DNA from: Apiotrichum sp. Y4204
Taxonomy: Eukaryota; Basidiomycota; Tremellomycetes; Trichosporonales; Trichosporonaceae
Assembly (NCBI GenBank): GCA_025531455.1
Contig: JAMYHL010000026.1
Span: 310,001-374,000 of the forward strand
Length of the DNA stretch: 64,000 nt
Direction of reading: 5' to 3'
The notes under the pieces are model-generated. The model did not search any database. It was not told the DNA's origin and saw only the letters and a program-made list of their open reading frames with translations. Made by a program: the position numbers and the translations under genes. Shown in pieces: positions 36,756-47,468 of this stretch (positions within the stretch are counted from its first letter, which is position 1; each line of letters starts with the position of its first letter).

Positions 36756-38295
36756 ATGGGTTCCAAGTCTGCCACCAAGGTCGAGAAGAGCAAGAAGGCC
36801 GACAAGAAGGTCGAGAAGGCCGTCAAGGCCGAGAAGCCTGCCAAGGTCGAGAAGAAGGACAAGAAGGTGGGTACTAGAGAAACACGGGATCGCGGACCAG
36901 ATGCAGCTAGAGAGTAGGCTGCGGGCGTGGAGGAGATCCCATCGCTTTGTTGAACATGTTTAATGAGCTGTTCTGACGGCAGTCCGAGAAGAAGGACAAG
37001 AAGAAGAAGAAGGAGCCCACCCCCGAGCCTGAGAGCGAGTCGTCGTCGTCCGAGTCGGAGTCTGACTCTGACTCTGACTCGTCCGACTCCGAGTCCGAGG
37101 ACGAGAAGCCTGCTGCCGTGAGTCGTGGCATGAGTGTCTTTGAGATTTGAGCTGACATTTTCAGAAGAAGGCCGAGTCTTCTTCCTCCGACTCTGACTCG
37201 TCCGACTCTGAGTCTGAGGACGAGAAGCCCGCCGCTAAGAAGGAGGTCGCCAAGAAGGCCGCGTCCCCGTCGTCTTCGTCTTCGTCCTCCGACTCGGACT
37301 CGGACTCGTCCGACGAGGATGCCGCCGAGGAGGCCGCTGTGATCAAGGCGGAGGACAAGAAGGACGCGTCTGACTCGAGCTCCGACTCTGACTCTGACTC
37401 GTCGTCCGACGAGGAGGAGGAGAAGCCCGCCGCCACCAACGGCAAGCGCAAGGCTGAGGAGGAGGAGGAGTCCGCCCCGGCTGCCCCCAAGAAGGCCAAG
37501 GTCGAGGCTGACGGCGACGCCACCAACACTGTCTTTGTTGGTGGTCTCTCGTGGAACATTGACAACGACTGGCTCGCGTCCGAGTTTGCCTCGTGCGGTG
37601 AGGTCGTCTCGGCCCGTGTCATGCTCGACCGTGAGACCAACCGGTCGCGTGGATTCGGCTACGTCGAGTTTGCCGACCTTGATGCCGCCGCCAAGGCCAT
37701 CGAGTCGGACGGACGCGAGATTGACGGCCGCAATGTCCGTGTCAACTACGCCTCCAAGCCCACCGCCAGCACCGAGAAGCGCGCCAAGGTCTTCAACGAC
37801 AAGCAGTCCGACCCTGCCGAGACCCTCTGGGTCGGCTCCCTCTCGTTCGACATCACCGAGGACCAGGTGTACGAGACCTTTGGCGAGTACGGTGACGTCC
37901 AGTCGGTCCGTCTCCCGACCGACCGCGAGACCGGCGCCCCCAAGGGCTTCGGCTACGTCCAGTTCGGCGACGTTGCGCAGGCCACCGCCGCCCTTGAGGC
38001 GCTCAACGGCCAGGAGGTTGCTGGCCGTCGCATCCGTATCGACTACGCTCCCCCCAAGAACAACGACGGCCAGGGTGGCTTCGGCGGTGGCCGTGGCGGC
38101 GGCTTCGGTGGTCGTGGTGGTGGCCGCGGTGGCGGCTTTGGTGGCCGTGGCGGCGGCGGCTTTGGCGGCCGCGGTGGTGGCCGTGGTGGTGGTGGCCGTG
38201 GCGGCTTTGGCGGCCGTGGCCGTGGCGCTCCCCGTGGTGGTGCCCGTACCGGCGGCATTGTCGAGTCGCAGGGCAACAAGGTCACCTTTGACTAA
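36756..38295 (+). CDS. NSR1: Nucleolin-like protein with two RRMs and a GAR domain
   Basis: Nucleolar RNA-binding protein of pre-rRNA processing and ribosome assembly. Three exons (36756-36866, 36983-37117, 37165-38295) give 458 residues. A Lys-rich N-terminus is followed by alternating acidic-serine tracts (SDSDSD, SESEDE) and Lys-rich linkers, as in Nsr1 and nucleolin. RRM1 begins near residue 202 (VFVGGL as RNP2, RGFGYVEF as RNP1). RRM2 begins near residue 301 (LWVGSL and KGFGYVQF). Residues about 386-446 are a glycine-arginine-rich domain with FGGRGGG repeats. The start sits in CTAAAAATGG, a good context. High expression is expected. Confidence 0.96.
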
Positions 38296-39511
38296 GAATC
38301 TAGTTTGTTGTGCGATCGCGAGTAATCTGCCCGGTGTACTACGCGCTACGCGCTTTATCGCTGTGTAATTCCTGCCTTGCTCCGCCCCCTCCCCGTATCC
38401 CCATTGTTATCCCCCAGCTCGTTACATTCCGGTGATCCCTATCGATTCCAGACCAGAGCTACCCCTCTCCCAAAAGACGGATACCCGACACGTGCTGTCC
38501 GTCCACTCGTCACGCGTCACGCTTGAATAGAGCTTTCATGTATGCATTGTGGTAATTAGAGTTCCAAGAAGTGTACAGTTGCATAACTGCATCGCAGACG
38601 CTGTTCTGTGTGGAGATGTGGTGTCGTGTGTCGGTCGAGAACAACGCATCTGAGCTCCGAGATAAGTACCTTCTTGAGCCGATCGTAATTCGATCAGTCC
38701 GTGGGTGGTGTAGTGGGATCGGAGGATTGAGAGCACGCACAATTGAGCCCACCCGTGACTGGTCTCGCTGGCGAACGATCAGCTTCCGATCCGTGCCGCG
38801 AAGCGAAGCGGGATACAAGGTACAGTAAGAGTACATACAGAAACCGCACAAGCGATGATGATGCAACAGGGTTGTTTGCGTGCCGCCCCGCGATGATGAT
38901 GCGTTGATGGGCCGGGTAATGATGCAATAAGCCCAGAATGCAAGGAACAGGAAGAGATGCAGTACACACAGCGCCAGGCTGCCAGGGCGGATCGGCGGCG
39001 TGTGGAGATCGGCGCCAAAGTTAGTCGGGGGGTGGTCTTTTTGCGGTTACGTCATTTTGCTCTCTTTCTCGTCGTACTCCCCCTCTCTTTCATCCCTCTC
39101 GAAAGACAATGTTGCGATGCGAGCCCTATCTGTGCCCCACCTTGTTGCTCTGCAGCTCTCTCTCCGCTCTCCGTTCTCCGCTCTCCGCAGCACCAAAGCA
39201 CCTCATAGCTCATGTCGTCAAGGACAATGGGCCAAGAATGTAATCTGAACCTGGAACACACCATCCTTAGTACCTCGCAAAGTGTGCCGTCGTACAGCAC
39301 AGAAAGAATAGGCGGTTGCATCATCACGGCCTCTCCGACACACCCTCATCTCTCCCTCTCTCATCTCTCCCTACTCCCCTACTCCGTGAGACCCATACCA
39401 AGACCAAGACCAAGACCAAGCCCAACACCCCGTCAGAGGCAGTAACCAGGCGCCCCGCCCCACCTTAATCCTCGACATATATACCCCGAGCCCCCTCCCC
39501 ACCACCCCGCC
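38296..39511. other. Intergenic region
   Basis: This 1.2 kb stretch lies between NSR1 and the tricalbin-like gene, both on the plus strand. No gene was recognised. The last 170 bases are CT-rich, with four tandem ACCAAG units at 39397-39420 and a TATATA 28 bases before the next start codon, which is too close to be a usual TATA box. Confidence 0.5.
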
Positions 39512-42500
39512 ATGCCCTCGCCCTTCGCCAAGCTCCGTAACAGAATGTCCCGCGGCAACAGCGAAGACCCGCCCCGCCTCCCCCCGCTCGATATCGGCGA
39601 CTCGTCGTCCCTCGGCGCCGGCACCACCGGTGCTGCCGGTGTCACCGATGCCGACGGTCGTCCCCGCAACACGTCGGGCACCACCAGCGCAATTAATGGC
39701 GGTGCCGGTGCCAGGCCCGTCGGTGCCGGCTCCAAGTTTATGGGCAGCAGTGAAGAATCCGCAGGCACTGGCATCCCCACTGCCACTGCAACTGGCGAAA
39801 CCTTTGCTGGTGTCGGCGGTACCACTGGCTACAGCGGTCCCGGCGCTCACAGCAAGGACGCATCCACGCAGCCCTCGCGCTCCGCACTCACCGCCGAGCG
39901 CGACGCCCCCTCCACCCCCTCCAAGACCACCCACGGCGGCAGCGGCACCGCCGCGCCTCTCGCGCACATGCCCGACTTTACGGGCTCGACGCCCTCGGCG
40001 CCCAGCACGCCCGGCGGTGCGCCCGCCACGCCCCCAAAGGACACGGGCGTCCCCGTGTCGCCCACCGTGCCCCCGAAGGACAAGGATTCCCTCGCGCGCA
40101 AGGGGTCGGGCGCGTACGCCGGGGCCAACCAGAACGTCGTCGAGAAAACCGCCTCCCCGCAGGTTCCAGGCGCGGCAAGCCCGTCGTCGCCTACCAGGAA
40201 CCGCCTCGCGCCCTCCATTTCCCCCGCCAAGAACCCCCTCATCCAGACCACATCCAACCGTTCCCGCCGGTCTCTCTCCGGCGCGTCAGCTAATGCTCCC
40301 CCCGCGGCGGCGTCCCTCTCCACCCGCCGGATTTCCCTCAGCGGCACCCCGCAGACTAGCATCCCCGCCGAGCGCACAATCGATACCGCGGACGCCCCCA
40401 GCGGCAGGAACGACGACCCCAACGGCCCCACTGTGGGCCCAGACGCTGCCAAGGACAGCAAGGTCCCCAAGGTCCCCGGCAGCCCTGGCACAGAGGAGCG
40501 CGGGCAGTCGCTCGACGGCGCGCTGAGCGCGTCGCCCGAAACCGTCCCGAAGCGCCGCCCGTCGCCGATGCCCGAGTTCCCGGAGCTGCCCCAGGCTCCC
40601 GCCCCGCGCGTCTACGGACACGGCTATAACGCGATGCACAAGGTTCCCAACATCCAGCAATACGCCGACCAACAGAAGCAGCACGAGGCCGAGGCCGAAG
40701 AGTATGCGCGCATAGTCGAGGCGCGTCGCAAGGCCGCTGAGGATAATGCGGAGCTGGGCGGCTCGTCGGAACGCTCGTCGCTTGAGGGCGAGCACGCGCG
40801 CGACAAGGCGCACCCTAACCAGGCGCCAAGTGAGAAGCAGCGTCTCATGGACCAGATGAATGCTGCCTCGGGTGAGTAGGGCTGTAAAGTGGTTGTTCAG
40901 GGAGACCGCACTGACGCTCTGAAGAGAAACCCACGGAAAGGTGGAAGAAGGCGGGCAAGGGCCAGCGTCGTGTGCGCGACCCCATCACCGGCACTGCTAT
41001 CATAGTCAAGGACATTGATGAGAAGGGTGAGTACACAGACAAAGTGACTTGCATCGCTCCCATCCCTAACCCTTTGCAGACTTTGACTCGCATCTGCCAC
41101 GCTACAAGGGCGGCAATGTGCTCTACTACAACTTCCCCCCGCCGGCGCCGTCGTCGATCAAGGCCTTCTTTGGTCGAATCCACCAGCTGCAGTATGCCAT
41201 TGCTGGCGGTATGGCCATTCTCTGGTTCTTCGTCGCCTTTGGTAGTGGTTTTGCAAAGTTCTTCTGGCGCTCGACGCTCATTGGGGCCCTCACCATCGGC
41301 CTCTTCTCCCTCGCTGGCCTCCTTGAGCGCAACATTGAAAAGGAGATTGAGGCCATCCGCCTCGATCTCGGTCGCGCTCGCGGCGAGGCCTTCTCCCCGC
41401 CGTACCCCGAGAGCACCGAGTGGCTCAACGGTCTTGTCAAGCTCGTGTGGGGTCTTATCGACCCCGCCGTCTTCGTACCCATTGCCGACATGGTCGAGGA
41501 CATTCTCCAGCAGTCGCTCCCCGGCTTTGTCGATGCCGTCCGCATCACGGACATCGGTCAAGGTACCAACCCACTCCGCGTCATGTCTATCCGTGCGCTC
41601 CCCGACCAGCCCGGCGACGAAGGCTACCCACGCAAGGGCTGGATTGACCGCGGCGAGAACCTCCCTCTCAAGGACACGGGCGGCAAGGACATTGACGAGG
41701 ACCAGGCTGGCGACTACTACAACTTTGAGGTTGCGTTCAGCTACACCGCCCTCCCCGGGCAGGGCATGGCGCGCGCAAAGAACATCCATATGCTCATCGA
41801 GTTCTTCCTCGGCGCGTACGACTGGTTCCACATTCCCATCCCCATCTGGATTCAGGTCGAGCGCATCTTTGGTGTCGTCCGTCTCCGCTGCCAGTTTATT
41901 CCTGAGCCTCCGTGAGTGAACAGGGTGTTTTTATGATACTGATGATATAGCTTCATCCGCAACGTCACGTTTGCCCTCTGCGGCGTGCCGGCAGTCGACG
42001 TCTCGGCCATCCCCATGTCGCGCCACCTTCCGAACGTCCTCGACCTGCCGTTCATCTCTGGCTTCGTCAAGTCGGGTATCGCGGCGGGCACGGCCGAGCT
42101 GTGTGTGCCGAAGAGCATGACCATCAACCTCAAGGACATGCTCTCGGGCACCGCCGTCGGCGACACGCGTGCCGTCGGTGTCTTTGTCATCACCGTGCAC
42201 TACTGCGAGGGCCTCTCGTCGCAGGACAACAACGGCAAGAGCGACCCGTACATTGTCATGGCGTACGCCAAGTACGGCCGCCCGCTGTACTCTACGCGTA
42301 TCATTATAGAGGACCTCAACCCCGTCTACGAAGAGACTGCCGTGCTCATGCTCACCGAGGACGAGATCAAGGGCAAGGAGGACCTCGCAATGATGCTCTG
42401 GGACAGCGACAAGTTCTCCGCAGAGTAAGTGAAAGCAAGACGCGGGAATTGTATCATCTACTTACACTCAGCGACCTTGTTGGCCGCGTCCAGATTCCTG

Positions 42501-44064
42501 TCGAGGAGCTTATGGAGAAGAAGAACGTCACCATCAAGCGCGAGGACTCGCTCAAGGGCTTCGAGGACGACAACGAGATGCCCGGCAAGCTCGTGTGGTC
42601 GGTTGGATACTACGAGAAGGCCCTGCTGGTCAAGGACCTCGAGCGCCCGATGACCGAAGAGGAGCAGAAGGCTGCTCCGCCTCCGCAGTCGCCGCCGTCC
42701 AAGGAGATGCTGCCGTACGACGCTGCCCCGAACCCGGCACGCAACGACCTGCCGCCGCCCCCGCCCGACGCCGTCCGCACGCGCCCGAACCCCGAGTACC
42801 CCTCTGGTGTCCTGTCTATTGTGCTCCACCAGATCAACAACCTCGAACGCCAGCAGCTCGAAGGCAAGTCGGGCGAGGACCGCGAGGGCGAGGCCGGCCA
42901 GGACACCGACGACCCCTCGCAACAGACCAACAACCTCCCGTCCGGCTACGGCGAGTTTATTATCAACGACGAGCTCGTCTACCGCACCCGTGTCAAGCAG
43001 TACACTACCAACCCGTACTTTGAGGCCGGTACCGAGGTGTTCATCCGCGACTTTGAGACGACCGAGGTGCGCATTGTGGTGCGCGACTCGCGCCTCCGCG
43101 AGTCGGACCCCATCATGGGCATCATCACTCTTCACCTCGCCGACCTCTTCAAGGAGTCGAGCACCAGCACCATGACGTACCCGCTCCAGGGCGGTGTCGG
43201 CTTTGGCAAGGCCAATGTCTCGTTCGCCTTCCGTGGCATGCAGCTTTCGCTCCCGCCCAACATGCGCGGCTGGGACACTGGTACGCTCATCGTGTCAAAT
43301 GTCCGCCTCACGCCTGCGGCCAACTCGAAGATCCCGCTCAAGGAGATGAGCCTCCGCGTGGTGACGCACGAGAGCACCGAGGTGATGAAGCGCAAGGACG
43401 CGGCCGTCGAGGGCGACACCATTGTGTGGGGCGACGAGGACGAGCTCTACCTCCCCATCTACTCGCGCTACCAGAGCTCTGTTGTGCTCGAGTTTGGCGC
43501 GACGGGCCTGGGCAAGATGGTCGGCAAGGGCAAGCCGTCCGCAATCGCCGTCCTGTGGCTCCAGGACCTGACGGACAACATCGAGGGCGACGTCGAGCTT
43601 CCCGTCATTGCCGGCGAGAACTGGGGCAACCTCCGGCAAAACGTCATCAACGACCAGACGCTCAAGCACCACGAGTTTGAAGTCGTCGGCACCGTGCACG
43701 TCAACATGCTCTACTCGGCTGGTCTTGACCTCGAGCACGACCGCCTGCGCCTCTCGCAGTCGCGCCGCCACGCGTTCGAGGCGTACATGGCCGTCGAGGG
43801 CGAGGGCGAGGTCGCGCGCCGCCAGGCGCACTTTAACGACGACGGCGTGATTGACCGCGACGAGAAGCGCGAGATGAACCGCGCGCACCGCCGCGCGCTC
43901 GAGAGCCGCGGGCGCGGCATGGCACAGGTCGGCATGTACCGCTCCATGAAGTGGATGGGGCGCGGAATCAAGGACCGCCTCCCGGGCCGCAAGAAGACGC
44001 GCGAGCGTAAGTACACAGGCAGTGAACCGTGCTGACAGCAGCTACCGTCCAGACCGAGGCCTAA
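39512..44064 (+). CDS. Tricalbin-like SMP and C2 domain protein (Mug190-like)
   Basis: Probable lipid-transfer tether at ER contact sites. Six exons (39512-40871, 40925-41026, 41080-41911, 41951-42424, 42472-44006, 44042-44064) give 1441 residues. Residues 1-450 are disordered and rich in S, P, T, A and G. Two closely spaced membrane segments follow near 523-575 (AGGMAILWFFVAFG and TLIGALTIGLFSLAGLL). An SMP domain begins EWLNGLVKLVWGLIDP. A first C2 domain contains DNNGKSDPYIVMAYAK, with the Asp residues of a calcium-binding loop, and at least one further C2-like domain lies in the C-terminal half. The end is strongly basic. The order SMP then C2, after a hairpin, matches tricalbins and fungal Mug190-type proteins. 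The last exon is only eight codons long including the stop. Confidence 0.92.
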
Positions 44065-44478
44065 GTTTGGCAGTAAGATCATTGCAAACCCGTACGCTGG
44101 CCGTGCGCCAGCTCTTTCTCCACCGTTCTTCTTTCTTCTCCCTTTTCCTTACTTTACTCTGTCCATTCACGAAAGTTGTAATGCCACGGACGTGACCGAA
44201 TCGCAGCCTGCGCACAAGTCGAAAGTAAATAGCGTAGCGCGAATGCACGATATATCCAAGAATGAGTAATGCAGAGTGCAGTTGCAGACGTCGCCGTCGT
44301 TGAGTGTCGTGCTTCACAGCTCCCGTATGCGCGCGGTTGCTGCTCCAACATGACGGTCACGGTCAGTCACCGATCGATCGAGTGATCAGCATGTTTGTCA
44401 CAATCTCAATGTCAATGCTCCACATCACAACATGAACATGCACATCGTATCATACAGCCTACAATCCCACTCGTCGTA
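44065..44478. other. Convergent 3' region
   Basis: This 414-base stretch lies between the tricalbin-like stop and the stop of the charged nuclear-type protein on the opposite strand. I see nothing else in it. Confidence 0.5.
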
Positions 44479-45442
44479 CTAATAATCGTCGCCAGGCGTC
44501 TGCGGCGCACTAGCAGCGAGATCCAGCTCGTCGGCAATCTCGTCGTCGACCTCGCGCTCCCTTTCCGCCCGCTCGCGCTCTTCGCGCTCCTCCCTCGCAG
44601 CCTTGGACTCGCGCGGCGCCCTCCCCCCACCGCGACCACTCTTCCGGCCGCCGCGCTTCGGCCCGCCGCCCCGCCGCCGCTCCTCCGGCTCGGCCTTGAT
44701 CCGCGGCTTGTCCTCGTCCAGGTCCATCAGCTCCGCCTCAATCTCCTCGTCTACATCCAGTGTGCGGTCCGGATCGTTGCGCGCATGCGCATGGCCGTTC
44801 CGCCGCTCCGACCGCTCGGATTTCCCCCGCTCAGAACGCTCCGCCTGTTCCGCCTCGAGTTCATCACCCTCACCCTCCCCTTCCCCCTCGCCCTCCGCCT
44901 CTTCCTCGGTCGGCGAGGCCGGCGCCCCCGTGCCTTCCGGGTATGCCGCGCGGTTCCCGATCCTGCGTGTGAGTAAGCGTTACAGAGCCAGCTAGTCAGG
45001 AGTTCCTCTAGCCGAAACGACTCACAAGGGCGCCCAGCTCGCGACTTCCGGGAGCGTTATCGGGCCCGGGGGGATGCCGACTGTGCGCACGTGGTGGTCG
45101 TAGATTGCGCGCTGGAGCTTGTGGACGCGGAATGCGAGGAGGTTTGATTCCTGTAAAGAAGTCAGAACAGCTGGGGAGCTAAGCCTGATAGCTGCTCACG
45201 TCGCTTAGTTCGTCGACGAGCTCTTGGAGGATACGGTACCGGCCTGATGTCAGCGTGTGGGGATGCGGTGGTGGCGGTGGTGGCGGTGGTGGGCCTCGCT
45301 GCTGGTGGACGGGAGCCAGCTGGAAGGTGATGGACAGGGGGTCTTTTGTCTCCTTCGCTTCGTCCACATCCTACTCACGACGATAGCGCGCCTCGTCGCC
45401 TGCGAGGAGGGGGGCCACGGCCTGCTGCGCGGCCTTGGGCAT
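44479..45442 (-). CDS. Charged nuclear-type protein, possible chromatin-complex subunit
   Basis: Four exons on the minus strand (45442-45379, 45243-45200, 45150-45026, 44962-44479) give 238 residues. Residues about 18-58 form a helical, coiled-coil-like region (RYRRRYRILQELVDELSD, then ESNLLAFRVHKLQRAI), followed by a conserved-looking IPPGPITLP turn. The C-terminal half is low-complexity: an alternating EG acidic run, an RSERGKSERSERR stretch, a GRGGG-type basic patch and a final acidic tail. The N-terminal helices vaguely resemble INO80-complex TFPT-type subunits, but this is weak. Start chosen at the first ATG giving an exon that splices in phase to the helix. Function not assigned. Confidence 0.72.
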
Positions 45443-45999
45443 TGCGGTATGGGAATGCGGCTGTCTGGAGACTGGAGCCGGGGCGGTGATGGGTGATGGA
45501 GTGGGTGGAGTAGTGGAGTGATGGAGGATGTGAATGGATTGGATGGATAGAGGTTGGGTGTTGTCATCACCAGAGAATGCCGACTTTGAATGGACGCGCA
45601 GAGTGGAGTAACAAAGGACCGTCCTCGAGACAAAGTTGGCTCTTCATTTTTGGTCCCGACCATAATGTCCACAACCAACAACATGACATGTGCAGTCCAT
45701 CAATGCAGGATGCAGGACACAACAATGGCAGATACAGTAGATGACTCTCTGGGTCTGTGGAGCTCTGGACTGATGCAGGTGCTCAGCATGCTCAGCATTA
45801 CACGCGGTGGGCTGGGCTACAGGTTTAGCTGTACAAGTGCGACCTGCGTGCTCCTTCCCCCCGTCTGAGTCAATCTCCTACGATGAGTATACACCCACAG
45901 TGAGCAACGGTCAGACGACCTCGACGCGCTCGAAGCGATCATAACTTTCATTATAGCATTACAGCGCCGACCCACAGCCTGTACACCAGCCTCTAGATT
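45443..45999. other. Intergenic region
   Basis: This 557-base stretch is between two minus-strand genes; it holds the promoter of the gene ending at 44479 and the 3' end of DPH4. No other gene was recognised. Confidence 0.5.
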
Positions 46000-46502
46000 C
46001 TATTCCTCGACGACATCGTACTCGACCCCAATATACTCCCCGCACCCAGGACACCCGACGACATCCACGCCGTCCTCGAGCTCCTCGACGGAAATGACAT
46101 ACTCGTGGCCGCAGCGGCATCCGAGCGAAAAGCGTTCCGGCTCGTCCTCGGGAAAGGGGGTAAACGCCTCGAGCGAGACGTACTCGCGCACCCGGACTGT
46201 CGGCGGCGGAGGCTGGGACTTGCGCGCGAGGTCAAACTCTGCCCGCCGCACGGGATCCGAGAGCACCGCCCGCGCCTCGTTCACAAGACGAATATCCGGC
46301 GTATCCCCATTCGCGCCCGATTCGCTCCCTGTGGGACTTGCGCTCCCGCTCGCACTCTCGCGCTTGTCCGGATGGCTCTGGCAGTCAGTACAGAGATCAA
46401 AGGTTTGTTAGCTGCACGCACGACAAGTACGAGGCGCCGCCACGCGCGTGCAATCTCGCCGTCGGACGCGGTGGGCGCGACGCCGAGCACGGCGTAGTAG
46501 TC
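46000..46502 (-). CDS. DPH4: Diphthamide biosynthesis protein 4 (J-domain, CSL zinc finger), 5' end uncertain
   Basis: Co-chaperone and electron carrier in diphthamide modification of elongation factor 2. Two exons are supported on the minus strand: about 46502-46422 and 46377-46000. The first begins DYYAVLGVAPTAS, the start of a J-domain. The junction restores the J-domain core as RRLVLV-SHPDK, with the HPD tripeptide intact. The C-terminal half has the CSL zinc finger: CRCGHEYVI, then VDVVGCPGCGEYI, ending VVEE, diagnostic of DPH4. No ATG is found in frame upstream of DYYAVL, and the sequence there is a 15-base poly-T. A small upstream exon is likely, possibly spliced at CCACTGCCAG/AC, but no donor in correct phase was found within 130 bases. 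Confidence 0.85.
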
Positions 46503-47468
46503 TGGCAGTGGGGGCGGTATGGTTGTGATGGGGGTGTGGGGGGATGTGATGACGGGAAGAGCGAAAAAAAAAAAAAAATAGGAGTCAAAGTTGGGTGGCG
46601 AATATGCTGCGCGCGGTTTTCTTCTTCTCCCACATTCCGCGCCATTCTCCCAAGCAGCAGTCAGTCATATCCCCTCCAAGACATCCTCTTGTCTTTCTGC
46701 ATCACTTCATTGTCCACAACGACGGATCGGTTCATCAAAAAGACACGCACAGAGTAATAATAATATCGACTGCAGCAGGTGAGTAAAGACTGTGTGCGGG
46801 TGCTGTGGGTGGCGTTCCTCATTCTCCAATTGCGCGCCTCTTGTCATTTCAGCTGTTTTTCTTTTTTTGTTTGTTTTGGGTTGATCGTGTGCTTTGTCTG
46901 TATCTATGAGTCTCTCATCCTCCTCGCGTGAGAACTCGGTGTCCGCACTTTCTGTCGTTGACAGAGGAGGTGGTGCTGATGGAGAATTCAAAGAAACCTT
47001 TTAAAATGCGCTCCATCAGTCATTGCGGCTGCCGCGGTTGGGGGAGCATGTGGGAGGACAGCACAAGGAGCAGCAGATGGTCGTGTGCATCTCTGGATCT
47101 TATGGCGAATGCCATTTTTTCTTCTGTTGCACTTCCTCTTTTTCTTTCTTGTCTCACGTCCTCTTCTTCTTGTTCTACCATCATCTCATTTCCACTTCAC
47201 CACATTATCGTTGTCGCCACCCGATTTCTCGCTCTTCTTCATAACATCATCCCTCACTCCCGCATTCATTAACCCTTTTCTCCACCCTTCTCTCCCTCTT
47301 TCCCACGATCTCCCCTTCTGCCCGTTGCTTACACAAACATCAGCACGCGCTCCACATCATCCATCCATCCCCTTTTTGGCACTGCAAAAAAACAATAACA
47401 ATAACAAAACAACCGCAACAAACTTAATAACATCATCATCAGCATTGCAACACCATCCATCACCCATC
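46503..47468. other. Divergent promoter region with long leader
   Basis: About 970 bases between DPH4 and the Btz-domain gene. The plus-strand frame of the Btz gene is open from 47085, but the upstream part is CT-rich leader with no family resemblance. A GTGAGT near 46780 may be the donor of a 5' leader intron. No other gene was recognised. Confidence 0.45.
46564..46578. promoter_or_regulatory. Poly(dA:dT) tract of 15 bases
   Basis: Fifteen consecutive A on the plus strand, about 60 bases upstream of the first recognisable DPH4 codon. Poly(dA:dT) commonly excludes nucleosomes in fungal promoters; it also makes this a place where sequence length errors are possible. Confidence 0.4.

Noticed and set aside
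36867..36982. First intron of NSR1 as a snoRNA host
   Set aside because: Nucleolin introns host snoRNAs in some organisms, but no C box (RTGATGA) paired with a D box (CTGA) was found here.
47085..47468. In-frame N-terminal extension of the Btz-domain protein starting at 47085
   Set aside because: The extension is CT-rich leader sequence encoding low-complexity Phe/Ser/Leu residues, unlike the rest of the protein; the ATG at 47469 fits better.
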